From Aquabacterium soli (lineage in GTDB: Bacteria; Pseudomonadota; Gammaproteobacteria; Burkholderiales; Burkholderiaceae_C), in contig NZ_RSED01000024.1 in the NCBI RefSeq assembly GCF_003933735.1, forward strand, positions 1 through 64,000: a stretch of 64,000 nt of DNA, in the 5' to 3' direction. The notes under the pieces were generated by a model. That model saw nothing but the letters and a program-made list of their open reading frames with translations. It had not been told where the DNA came from and did no database searches. The position numbers were made by a program, and so were the translations under genes. Of this stretch, positions 1-11,600 are shown in pieces (the stretch's first letter is position 1; every line of letters starts with the position of its first letter).

Positions 1-2640
1 CGCGTTCGTGTTGCCACGGTCGAGCGTCGTCAGGCCGTTCACCGCACCGCGGATGACGACACCGCTGTCCTGCGTGACGATGAAGATGTTGGTGCCCAGC
101 AGGTAGTTGCCCGTGTCCACCAGGATGATGTCGCCCGGGTTCAGGTCGTAGGTGTCGAGCACCGAGCGGATCGAGGCCTTGGGCTTGTCGGGCGTGAGGC
201 CGTCGTTGGCGTCGTTGCCCACCGCCGTCGTGTACTCGTCGCCGGTGAGCGCCCCATCGTTGACGTAGTAGTAGTGGATGGGCGAGAGCACCTCGAACTG
301 CGCGTCCGAGGTGTCGACGATCGCGGGCGTGCTGACCGAGGTGATGCGGATCTCGTAGTTCGCGGCCGGCGCGAAGACACCGCCGTCGACCAGCCAGTTC
401 CAACTGCCGTCGTTGGCCTCGTTGGCCGCCAGCGTGACGAAGCTGGCCTGGCCGGCCCCGCGGTACTCGATGTTGACGTTGCCCGTGAAGCCGAAGGAGC
501 GCCAGCGGATCTCGGCCGTGCTGTTCTGGCCGATGCGCTCGCCGCCGTTGGGCGACAGCACGGTGATGTACTGGCCCGGGCTGCGGCCGGCCTGCGCCGT
601 GTTGCCGTAGGCACCGATGTTGATGTAGCCGCCGTTGGGGGCGGGCTCGTTGCTGTAGTCGTCCACGGCGCGGCCGCGGTCGATGAGCGGCGACTGCACC
701 GCGATGTTGACCACCGCCGTCGGCGCCACGACCACCGGCAGCCCGTTGGGGCCCACCACCGGCGCCAGGCCGCTGCCGCTGCGGAAGCCGCCGTACAGGC
801 TGGCTTCATGGAAGTCGTCGTCGCGCCCGTCATTGGCCGCGTTGACATAGCCCAGCACGTTGTCGGCACCGTCGATGTCGGCGAAGTGGGGGTTGCCCGT
901 CAGGCTGTTGGCGTCGGTGAAGGCCGCGGCGCGCCAGGCGGCCAGCGTGCCGCGGGCCGTGCCCTGCCAGACGCCGACCGAGCCGGCCGCCGAGGGGATG
1001 AACAGGTTGTAGTCGGACGCGAAGCCGATCTGGCTGTTGGCGTTGACGACGATGGCCGAGCCCGTCACGGCGCCCAGCACGTTGTTGTACAGGCGGACAT
1101 TGGCCGCGTTGTCCAGGCGCACCGCGTCGCCCACCGCCTGGTAGACGGTGTTGTTGATGAAGGTGAGCTTGTCGCCGCTGATCAGCACCGCGTGCTCGGT
1201 GTTGGCGTAGACGATGTTGTTGCGCGCGGTGTTCTCGCGCGCCCAGTTCGTGTCCGTCAGGCGCAGCCCGATGGCGTTGGAGTAGACGGTGTTGCCGATC
1301 GTGTCGGAGATGCTCGATTCGATGCCGGTGCCGGTGTTGGCGTACACGCGGTTCATCAGCACGGCGCCGTCGTGCACGTAGACACCCTGGGTGTTGTTGA
1401 ACACCACGTTCGACTGCACGGTGGCGCCATAGCGGGCGGAGATGCCCCAGGCATTGGTGGCCTTGTGGCCGTAGACCGTGTTGCCGGCCACCAGCACGCC
1501 CTGCTCGGCCTGGATGCCCACGTCGCGGTTGTTGAACACGAGGTTGCCGTTGCCCAGCGCCAGGTCGGCGCCGCCGATGGTCGTCACCGTGCCACTGACG
1601 TTGTTGTAGACGTACAGGCCGGCGCGGTTGCCATAGGCCGTGTTGCGCTGGATCAGGGCCGCGCCGGAGCCTGTGAAGGCGAAGCCCCAGTCGTTATTGG
1701 TGTGGGCGATGTTCTCGACCGCCGCGTTGACACGGCCGGTCACCGTGAAGCCGGTCTTGGCGTTGCCGTAGGCCGTGGATCGGGTCAGGGTGTCGATGGC
1801 GCCCTCGATGTAGACGCCATGGCCGCCGTTGTTGAAGCTGGCCAGGTGGTCGAAATCACCGAAGGGCGAGGCACCCTGCACCCAGATGCCGTCCTGCGTG
1901 TGGCCGGAGGCCGTGATGTAGGAGGCGCTGAAGCTGTCGGAGTTGTTGGTCGCGTAGATGCCGCGGTGGGCGTTCTCCAGCGTCAGGTGGTTGATGCTGA
2001 CAAAGTCGGCGTCGTTGAGGTAGATCAGCGGGCGCGTCTTGTCGCCCGGGATTGCCGGGAACAGCCTGGCGATCTGCGAGACATCCACCGGGCCGGTGAT
2101 CGTGAAGCCTTCGTCGCGGCCCATGCCCGGGCCGGCCATCAGGCTGACGTCCTGGCTGCCGGACACCGCGATCGGGTCGATCATTGGGTAGTTGCCGGTG
2201 TCGATGTAAAGCGTGTCGCCTGCCTTCAGGTCGTAGGCGCGGAACACGTTGACCGGGTTGGGCTTGGGCGCATCCGGTGTCTTGCCGGTGTGGCGGTTGT
2301 CGCCCCAGCCGTTCGGCGTGTAGGCATCGCCCGTGTTGCTCTGGTCGTCGACGTAGTAGTTCGTGCCGTCCTCGGGCACGCTGAAGTTCTCCTGGCTGCG
2401 GTCGATGACCTCGGGCGCCTGCACCAGCGAAACCTGGATGCGCAGCCCCTTGGTGCCGAAGTCGATGCCGTGGTTGCCCGGGATCCAGACGAACTCGCCG
2501 TCGTCGATGGTCGAGGCCACGATGTTGGTGACGAACTTCGGCCCGTCCGGCGTGTCCTGGATGAGGTCGATGCGCACCGGCGAGTTGCTGGTGTTGTTGA
2601 CGGTCTCCCAGCGGATCGCCAGGGGTTCGTTCTTTTCCCA
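1..2640 (-). repeat. Tandem Kre9/KNH-like plus beta-helix units
   Basis: Two copies of one composite unit are visible. Each has a Kre9/KNH-like beta domain (about 2,380-2,640 and 290-600, the latter with SPNGGERIGQNSTAEIRW). Next comes a linker of the form YYV.D...TGD.YT followed by YDL..GD...[VI]DTGNY (about 2,190-2,360 and 60-280). A beta-helix follows (850-2,190). The second beta-helix begins at the window edge, so more units may lie to the left. Confidence 0.7.
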
Positions 2641-5600
2641 ATCGGTGTAGAGATCCGGGAAGCGCAGCATGATCTTGCGCGCGGTCGGGTCGCCCGGCTC
2701 GTGGTTGCCGGCGCCCCAGGCGCCCAGGTTGGGCGCGTAGGCATCGGCCACGGCATAGACAAAGGCTGAGTCGAGCACCACGGTGTTCTCGCTGCCGGCG
2801 TTGCGGTCGGCGTCGAAGCGGAACTCGGCAAAGCGCGCGCCCGTGGGGATGGCGACGCGGCCGCTGACCAGCTCCCAGCGGTCGGCCGTGTTCAGCGCGT
2901 TCAGCACCTGCTGGCGGATCAGGTTGCCGCCGGCATCGAGGAACTTGACGGTGATGCTGCCTGCATCGCGTGGATCGGTGGCACCCGTGCGCAGGCGGCC
3001 GCCGAAGCTGATGTCCTGCAGGCCCGAATCGAGCAGTGCGGCCGAGAAGCCCGCGTTGAGCAGGTTGATGGTCTGCGTGGCGAAGCCCTGCTCGATGCTG
3101 CCAGGGGCGTAGAACTGCGCGCCGTCGTACGCGCCGGGGCTGCTGCCCTTGACACCGCCGCCAGCGTTCACCGACCAGCCGGTGGTGCCGTTCTCGAAAC
3201 TGCCGTTGGCCAGCAGGTTCGGGCCGTAGTGCGGCGGCACGCTCTGGTCGAGTGCCGCGTTGGAGGCCTCGATGCTCGAGCTCGTGAAGCGCAGGCCGGC
3301 CGTGGTGTCGAACAGGCGCAGATCGCCGCGCGCCAGGTCCACGAAGGCCGGCTTGGCCCAGTCGGGGTTGACGACGGTGGCGCCGATGGAGTGCAGGTCG
3401 TAGCGGGCCACGTCGGCCTGCCAGTCGAGCACGTCCAGGAAGTCCTTCGTCCAGTAGACCAGCCTGCCGTGGCCGGTCTTGTAGAGGTTGTTGTAGTCGC
3501 TGTAGAAGCCCGCCTGCGAGTCGTTGGCCACGTAGATGTCGTAGCCGCCCTCGGCCCAGAGGATGTTGCCCTGGATCTCGATGTTGGAGGACACCTTCTC
3601 GAGGTGGATGTTGTCGCCGGTCCTGGCGTAGAAGGTGTTCTGGTAAATGCGGATGTCGGAGGTGCCCGACAGCAGCACGCCGTAGCGGGTGTTGCTGTCG
3701 AAGATGTTGTGCCAGATCTTCAGGCCCTTCATCGCGGCCGTGACATCGACGGCAATGTCGTTGGCGGTGAAGCGGCTGTACTGGACGAGGCCGGTGAAGG
3801 CCGTCACGCCACGCTGGTTGCCCTCGAAGACGTTGGCCAGCTCCAGCGAGCCGCCACCGATGATGCCGCTACCGCTGACACCGATGGTGTTGTTGCGCAG
3901 GGTCTGCAGCTGGAACTGCGCGTTCACCGCGACGATGCCGGTGTCGTTGTTCTCGATGACGTTGGCCTGCGAGCCGGTGGTGAAGCCCAGGCCCTGGGTC
4001 GTGCCGCCCACGGTGGTGCGGATACCCACCGTGTTGCCCGTGATCGTGTTGCCGGCCAGCGTGGCCACGGTGTCGTGGCGCACACCGATGGCCGCACCGG
4101 TGATGGTGTTGCCGTCGATCAGGCCCGTGAAGACGTTGGCCAGGTCCAGGCCGATCTGCTGGCCGCTGAGGACGTTGTCGCGGATGCGTCCGCTGGCCGC
4201 CACGCCCACGGACAGGGCCGTGCCGTCGGTGGTGATGCGGTTGTTGGAGACCGTCAGGTTGACGGCGCCCTGCCCGTTCAAGGGCAGGATGCGCAGGCCG
4301 CTGAGCTGGCTGTGGTCGATCAGCGCGTTCGTGACCGCGCCGTTGACGACGACGGCGCTGCCACGCGTGCGGTCCAGGATCTGGCTGTACAGGATCTGCG
4401 CACCGCTGCCGCCGTTGAGCACCACGCCGCTGAGCTCTGACTCGGTGACGGTGAAGTTGTTCGCGCCGTTGACGGTGATCACCCCATCCACGGTCACGCG
4501 TGAGAGCAGCACGTTGTCCGCGCCCGCCGCCACGCTGACGGTGCCCAGCGAGCTGCCCGGGCTGCCGTAGATCGCCACGCCGGCGTCGTTGGCCGCGATC
4601 GACACGTTGCCGTGCTGGCCGATGACGATGATGGCGTCGCCCGCGCCCAGGTCATTGCCATCCAGGATGGACTGCACCGTGGTGCCCTGCGAGGCGTCGG
4701 CCACGAAGGTGCGGCCGATGGTGGCCGTCATGCCGCGGGCATAGACCTCGGGCTCGCCGTTCTGGTTGTCCTGCCAGACCACGATGGTGCGGCCGGATGC
4801 ATCGGTGGCCACGGCCAGGTCGCTGGCGTTGCGGCCGGTGATGCTGGCGCCGGCGCCGGACGCCTCGGTGGGCACTTCCTCGACGAAGTGGCTGCCGTTC
4901 CACAGGCGCACGTACAGATCGGACGTGATGCCGTTGTCCGGCTCGCGCAGCCACACCAGGCGCAGCGCGTTGCCGCCTGCAGTGAGCTGTGGCTGGGCCG
5001 GCACATCATGCCCATAGGCCAGGCCGAAGGTGTCGTGCACGGTGAGCGTGCGCACCGCCGTGTTCGAGTAGCTGGCCACGGCCAGGGCCGTGCCCTGGTC
5101 GGCAAAGGTCTGCCAGGCCACGAAGAGACGGCCCTGGAAGTAGGTGACGCTGGGGGTGGCGTTGTGCGTGATGACGCCTTCCAGGCTGCTGCCCAGCACG
5201 CCGCTGACGCCGCTGCCACTGGCCGAACCGGCCACCGCAGCCCAGCTGCCCGCCGTGCCGCCCGTGTACTCCTTCAGGTAGATCTGGCGCACATCGCCGA
5301 AATCCTGGCTCCAGGCCACGGCCACGCGGTTGCCGTCGCTGGCCACCGCCAGGTCTTCGACATCGAAGGCCGGCAGGCCGCCGCCCAGGCCGGTGCCCGT
5401 GGCGCTGCCCGCACCGATCTCGGTCCAGCTGCCGCCCGTGAAGATGCGGGCATGGATGCTCTTGGCATCCGCGGCGCCATTGAGCCACACCACCACGGGG
5501 CCGTTGGCCGTCATCACCACGCGGGCCGATTCGGCGATGCCGGTGTTGCTCAGGCCGCCCGTCGTGAGCGAGCCGCCGAGCGCCACCCAGGTCTGCGTGG

Positions 5601-8600
5601 CCGCATCGAAGCGCGCCGCGCGGATGTCGCGCAGGCCGTTGTGCTCGGCCGTCCAGACGACGATGGGCGCACCGGTGCCATCGATCACGATGCTCGGATC
5701 AAACGAGGCGGCCAGGTTGCCGGAGGCCCCTGCCCCCAGCACGCTGCCCGACGCCACGCCGCCCAGGCGCGTCCACACACCGTTCTGCAGCTTGGCCACG
5801 ATGATCTGCGGTGTGCCGGTACGCGTGTCCGTCCAGGCCACGTACTGCGCCGTGCCGCTGACGGCCACGACCGGGTCGGACGAGAAGCCGCCCGTGCCCG
5901 ACAGGCCATCGCCGTCGGCCGTGCCGCCCAGATCGGCCCAGCGGCCACGCTGCACCATGCCGTCGGGCAACTGCAGCGCCGCGCGGCTCAGTGTGTAGTC
6001 GATGGCCTTCAAGGCAGGCGCCGCGGTGGGCACACCGGCCACGAAGCTCACGGTGTCGGAGGAATCGCCGAAGTCGATGACGTTGCTCGTGCCGCCGCTG
6101 CCTTCCGTCTGGTTGAAGCCCGAGGTGCCCGCGATGTAGTCGTCGCCGCCCTCGCCGAACAGCAGGTCGTTGCCGCCCTGGCCGTAGAGGCGGTCGTTGC
6201 CGGAGCCGGCTTCGTCCTTGCCGGTGCCGAAATCGCCGTAGAGGTGGTCCACCGCGTTGTCATCGCCCGAACCGTTGGCACTGTGGCCGTACAGGGTGTC
6301 GTGACCAGCACCGCCGACGATGACGTCAGCGCCTGCACCGCCGGACACGAGGTCGTCGCCCGCGCCGGCATCGATGATGTCCTTGCCCCGGTTGCCATCG
6401 ATCACGTCGTTGCCGGCGTAGCCCCAGATGCGGTCGTCGCCGCCACCACCGTCGATGACGTCGCTGCCGTCGTCGGAGCCGTAGATGGCGTCATCGCCAT
6501 CGCCGCCATCCACCGTGTTGGCGCCAAAGCCCGTGCGGATGATGTCGTTGCCGGCGCGGCCGAAGATGACGTCGTTGCCGAAGCCGCCGTCGATGGCGTC
6601 GCTGCCCGCACCGCCGTGGATGATGTCGTCGCCCCACTCACCGTACAGGTTGTCCAGCGCCGCGTCGTCGGTGCTGGAGTTGGCTGGGTCGTCGAAGCCG
6701 TAGATCACGTCGTTGCCGAGGTGGCCGTAGATGGTGTCGGCCCCTGCACCGCCACGGATCAGGTCGTTGCCCGATCCGCCGTCGATCCAATCCTGGCCCG
6801 CGCCGCCGCGGATGTCGTCCGCACCGCCTTGGCCATGGATGAGGTCGTCGCCTTCACCGCCGTCGATCACGTCGCCGAAGCGCGTGGTGTCGGTGAAGTC
6901 AGGGTCGGCATTGCTGCCTTCGGGTGACCCGTAGACCGTGTCGTTGCCGCTGCCGCCGAACAGGATGTCGCCCACGCCGTTGCCGGCCACGATCAGGTCA
7001 TCGCCTTCTCGTCCGTCGATGCGGTCGGTGCCCTCGCCACCGTAGAGTTCGTCGCCCTGCGTGCCGCCCACCAGGTTGTCGTTGCCGCCGTGGCCGTAAC
7101 CACGGGTGACGATGCTGTGCCCGGTGACGTCGAGGGTGTCGTCATCCTCGTCACCCTCCATCAGGATGCCGCCGCCCTGCAGCACGCCGCGGGTGCTCAG
7201 GAAGCCGCCCTGCTCGTCGTTGTTGCGGTAATCGACGCGGAAAGTCAGGCGCCGGCCGCTGGTGCGGACCTCGCCGTTGACGTTGATGTTGTCCCCGGCC
7301 TGCAAGGTGATGGCGCCCAGGAAGGCCAGGATGCTGTGGCCCTGGCCGACCTGGATGTCGTCGCCGGTGCTGCGGGCATCGGTGGTGGTCAGGCGCACAT
7401 CGCCTGTGCTGGAGGCGACCTGCTCGACCAGCAGGCTGCCGCGCGTCTCCCAGACGTAGACGTCGCTGGTGGCGTTGGCGATGAGCGTGCCGCCTGCGAC
7501 CGAGTTCTGGCTGTCGACCTCGAGGTCGTTGAGGTAGGTGCCGATGGAGCCGGCCAGCGCCGTCAGCGTCAGCGTGTTGCCTTCGACATCGGGCTCGGCG
7601 TCGGCCAACGCATCCTTGATGCCGGCGGCCGCGGTCAGCGTCACGTCGTTCGCATCGGAGGTGATGCGGCCGGCGCGCAGATCGCCCACGATTTCGACCA
7701 GGGTGACATCGCCGTTGGTGTCGACGTCGATGTGGCCGGCACCGGTGATGTCGGTGTTGGCCAGGATGTCGATGCGCGTCGTCGTGTAGGCACCGACGAC
7801 CTTGATGTTGCCGCCGGCCTTGATCAGATCGAACCTGGCCAGGTGGTTGATCAGCGTGCTGCCGCTGCCGAAGATGCCCAGGGGCGGCGCGAAGACCGGT
7901 CCACCGCCATCGGGCTTGAAGTGGTTGGCATAAGCCGCCGTGGTGCTGCCGCCGGCCCAGGGGTTGGTCTCGGTCACGTCCACCAGGTAGCCGGAGGGGG
8001 TGTTGGTCAGCGTGGTCTGCCGGCGGGCTTCGCGCACGATGATGTCGCTGTCGCCGCCGGTCTGGAAGGTGCCGACCTTGAGCACCGGCGCCACACCGGA
8101 GTTGTCGCGCTGCAGCAGGCGCAGGCCGACGTAGGCATTGCCGCCGGCCGTCAGGGTCAGGTCGGTGGGCCGGCCCTGGCTCTGCACCAGTTCGATCTCG
8201 ACACGGCCGATGGAGAACTGGCCGAAGTTGATGGGCGGCACCAGGCCGACGTTGGTCGCCGCCACGATGTTCACGATGTTGCTGCGGGTGGTGCCGAGGC
8301 TGGTACCCCAGACATCGCCGCGGCTGGCGGTGACATTGGTCGTGCCGATCGGGTTGTCGATCAGGCCATGCAGGTAGACATCGGCCGCGCCCGTGGTGCC
8401 GAGGTTCAGGATGTCGATGCGCGTGGGCGTGTAGCTGTGGACGATGTCGAAGAAGTAGCTGCGCAGGTCGACCTCGACGTCCACCTTGGCGCGGCCGGTG
8501 CGGTCGATCGGGTTGATGCCCTGCACCCACAGGTCCTTGGCCGAGTAGTTGAGGATCTCGACCGTCTCGAAGCTGTGCTCGACCGTCAGCGTGCCCTGGT

Positions 8601-11600
8601 CGCCGTCGATCACCCCCAGGATGGGCAGGTTGCCGACGGTGATGGCGTTGGCGGCGAAGCGCGCCTTGCCGACCTTGCCGTTGTTGTCGATGTTGTCCAC
8701 CACGATGCGCGTGGCATCGACGCTGGCCGTCACGCCCACCGCTTCGACGATGTTGCCGTTGGCGTCGACCACCAGGCGCGGCGTCGGCGCGGCCATCAAG
8801 ACGACGTCTGCGTTGAAGGTGATGTGGCGGCTCCAGTCCTGGTCGCGGTAGGCGTCGAACGAGGGCTGGTCGAAGGGGTTGAGCGTGAAGCCGACCGCAT
8901 CGCCGCGCGCCGTGCGCGGCACGTTCTGAACGATGGCCTCGACGTTCAGGTCCTTCGAGGCGAAAACGGCACCGGCCTCGGCCAGCACCCGGGTGGCCGC
9001 GCGGTGGTAGGCATAGGCGTTGGCATCGGGGCCGCCGAACAGGCTGCCGCCATCTGAATAGGCATAGGCGTCGATCGCCGCGCCTTCGGCCTTCACGAGC
9101 ACGTCCAGGCGGTTGACGCCTGTCAGGCGGGCACCGGCCTTCACGTCCACGAGCGACAGCGTCTTGACGAAGGCGCGGGCGTTGGAGTCCGGGTCGGAGT
9201 AGAAGGCCGAGGCGGCGGACGCCTCCGCGCGGGCCTTGATGTCGGTCTCGTCGAGCAGGGCCTGCACGGTCAGCTTGCGCTCGGCGCGCACGACGGCCCC
9301 GTTGTTCACCAGCACCTTGATCTCGTAGGTGGGTGAATTGAAGTCATCGGCCGCGTTGCCCAGCGCCCAGAAGGAGTAGGTCGAGCCGCCGGATCCCAGG
9401 CCGGAATAGGCCACCGAGTCGGCCACCATCTTGCCCTTGGCGCCCAGGCGTGCGCTCAGGGTGATGTCGCCGTCGGCATGCAGGTTGGCGTTGTCACCGA
9501 TGGTCGTCAGCGTGGTCGGTCGGGCATCGACGATGGCGTCGGCACCTGTCAGCGAGACGCCGGCGGAGCCGCCGCCCGCATAGGCAGAGCCGGTGGCGAC
9601 GTGGCGGTTCTCGGTGGTGACGGAGAGGTTGCCGCCGGCGTGGACCGTTGCACCCGCCCCGATCGTGGTCTGCGCGTTCTGCACGAAGTTGACACGCACC
9701 TCGGACTTGCCCAGCGTGCCGACGACGGCGCCGGTGGTCACGCCCGCATCGGTGTCGGCGTTGCCGTAGACCTCGGTCGACACCGTGATGTGGCCTTCGG
9801 CCGTCACGGTGGCCGCAGCGCCGATGGTGGCGGAAACCGTCGGCTTCATGTTGACCGTGGCATCGGCCCCGGCCCCGGCCACCAGCAGCGCGAAGGACGG
9901 ACCAATGCCCTTGGCATAGGACACGCCGTCGATGCCGAAGGGCCCGCTGCCGCCGACGATGCCGCCAGCGCCCGACAGGCGCTGGGTGCCGGCCAGGGCG
10001 CCAGTGAGGTCACGCGCCAGCCAGTGCTGGCCGGCCACGCCCTGCGCGGTGAGGTCGATGCCCTCGACGCCGATGTACTGCGTGCCCGCCACACCGGCCG
10101 TGGCCACGTTGATGGCTGGGCCGCCCGAGGTTTCGGCCAGCTGGAAGGTGTTGGCATCGAGCCGCTTGACGTAGTAGGTCTTGCCATCGGTCAGGTTGCC
10201 GATGGCCTTTTCGCCGAAGCGCACCAGGCTGTGCTGGCTGATGTCGGCCGCTTCGCTGCGGGTGAGGTTGATGAAGACGTCTTCGCCGTCGTTCTCGATC
10301 GGATCGACCGAGAGCTTGATGGTGTCGGCACTGACGCGGTAGACATAGTAGGAGGCGCCATTGGAGAGCCCCCCGACGGCCACGGCTGGCTTGCCGTCCA
10401 CGCCGGTGACGTTGTAGGTGATGCGATCACCTGTCTGGAAATCATTGGGCGCGGCCCCGATGAAGAGCTGCTCATTCGTGTCGTCCACCGCGCTGCCGAA
10501 GAAGCGCGCCGTGCGCGGGCCCCGGTAAGTGACGGCCGCACCATCGGCAAAACCGTGTCCGGTGAGCGTGAAGACCTCGGTGTTGGGGTTGACGTCTGCC
10601 GGCTGGAAGCTCTTGCTGGCCTGCGTGACCTGGGCCTGCGAAGTACCGAGCTTGACGGTCATCGAGTCGATGACGCGCACGTAGTAGGCCGTGCCATTGA
10701 CCAGCCCGCCGATGGTGGTGGGCGTGCTGCCGGTGCCATCAGGCCCGAAGCCGTAGATCAGGCGATCACCGGTGGACAGGTTGTGCGGGGCCAGGAAGCG
10801 GATGGTGTCGTAGGCGTCGCTGACATCCTTCGAGACGAAGGGATTGCCCAGCTTGACGGTGGTGCCGTCGATGACGATGACGCCATAGGTCCGGTCGGCC
10901 ACCAGGCCGCCGACGGCCGCGTTGCCGTTGGTCTGGTACTGGATGCGGTCGCCGGTGGACAGGCCATGCGGCTGCGCGGTGCTCAGGGTGTCGTTGCCGG
11001 TGTTCAGGCCCGAGAGCGTGCCGTCGGACAGCGAGACCGGGCTGCCGTGCTTGGCCTCCACGCTGACGGCGCCCCCCGCTGCGATGCGGGTGGCGTTGCC
11101 CGCCGAGGAGGCGACGGTGGCAGACACGGTGGGCGTGATGTTGCTCTCGGCCGAGACCATGCCGAAGGCACCGCCCAGGCTGGCACTGACGCTGTTGGCG
11201 ATGGCATCGCCATCGGTGATGCTCTCTGCCTGCACGGCCACGTTGCCGGTGGTCGTGACCTCCACGCCCTCGCCGATCTGCGCCTTGACAGTGGGCGCGA
11301 CGGTGGCGGTGGCCCGGGAATAGCCGATGCTGCCCAGGCCGGACAGGTTGGTGGAATCGTCTTCGGATTTCGCGTGGTCGACGCCATTGGCCACCACCTG
11401 CAGGCTGCCGCCATCGATGGTGGCGTCGGTGCCCACGGTGGCCTGGTTCGAGCCCGAGGCCTTGGACTCGGCATTGAGCAGGCTGAAGCCGGCGAGTGAG
11501 ATGTTGAAGCCCTTGCCGCGGGCCTTGGCGACGTTGACGCCGTCCGCACGCAGCGTGACAGCCCCATTGACGTTGATGTCCGCGCCGCTGCCGATGCCGG

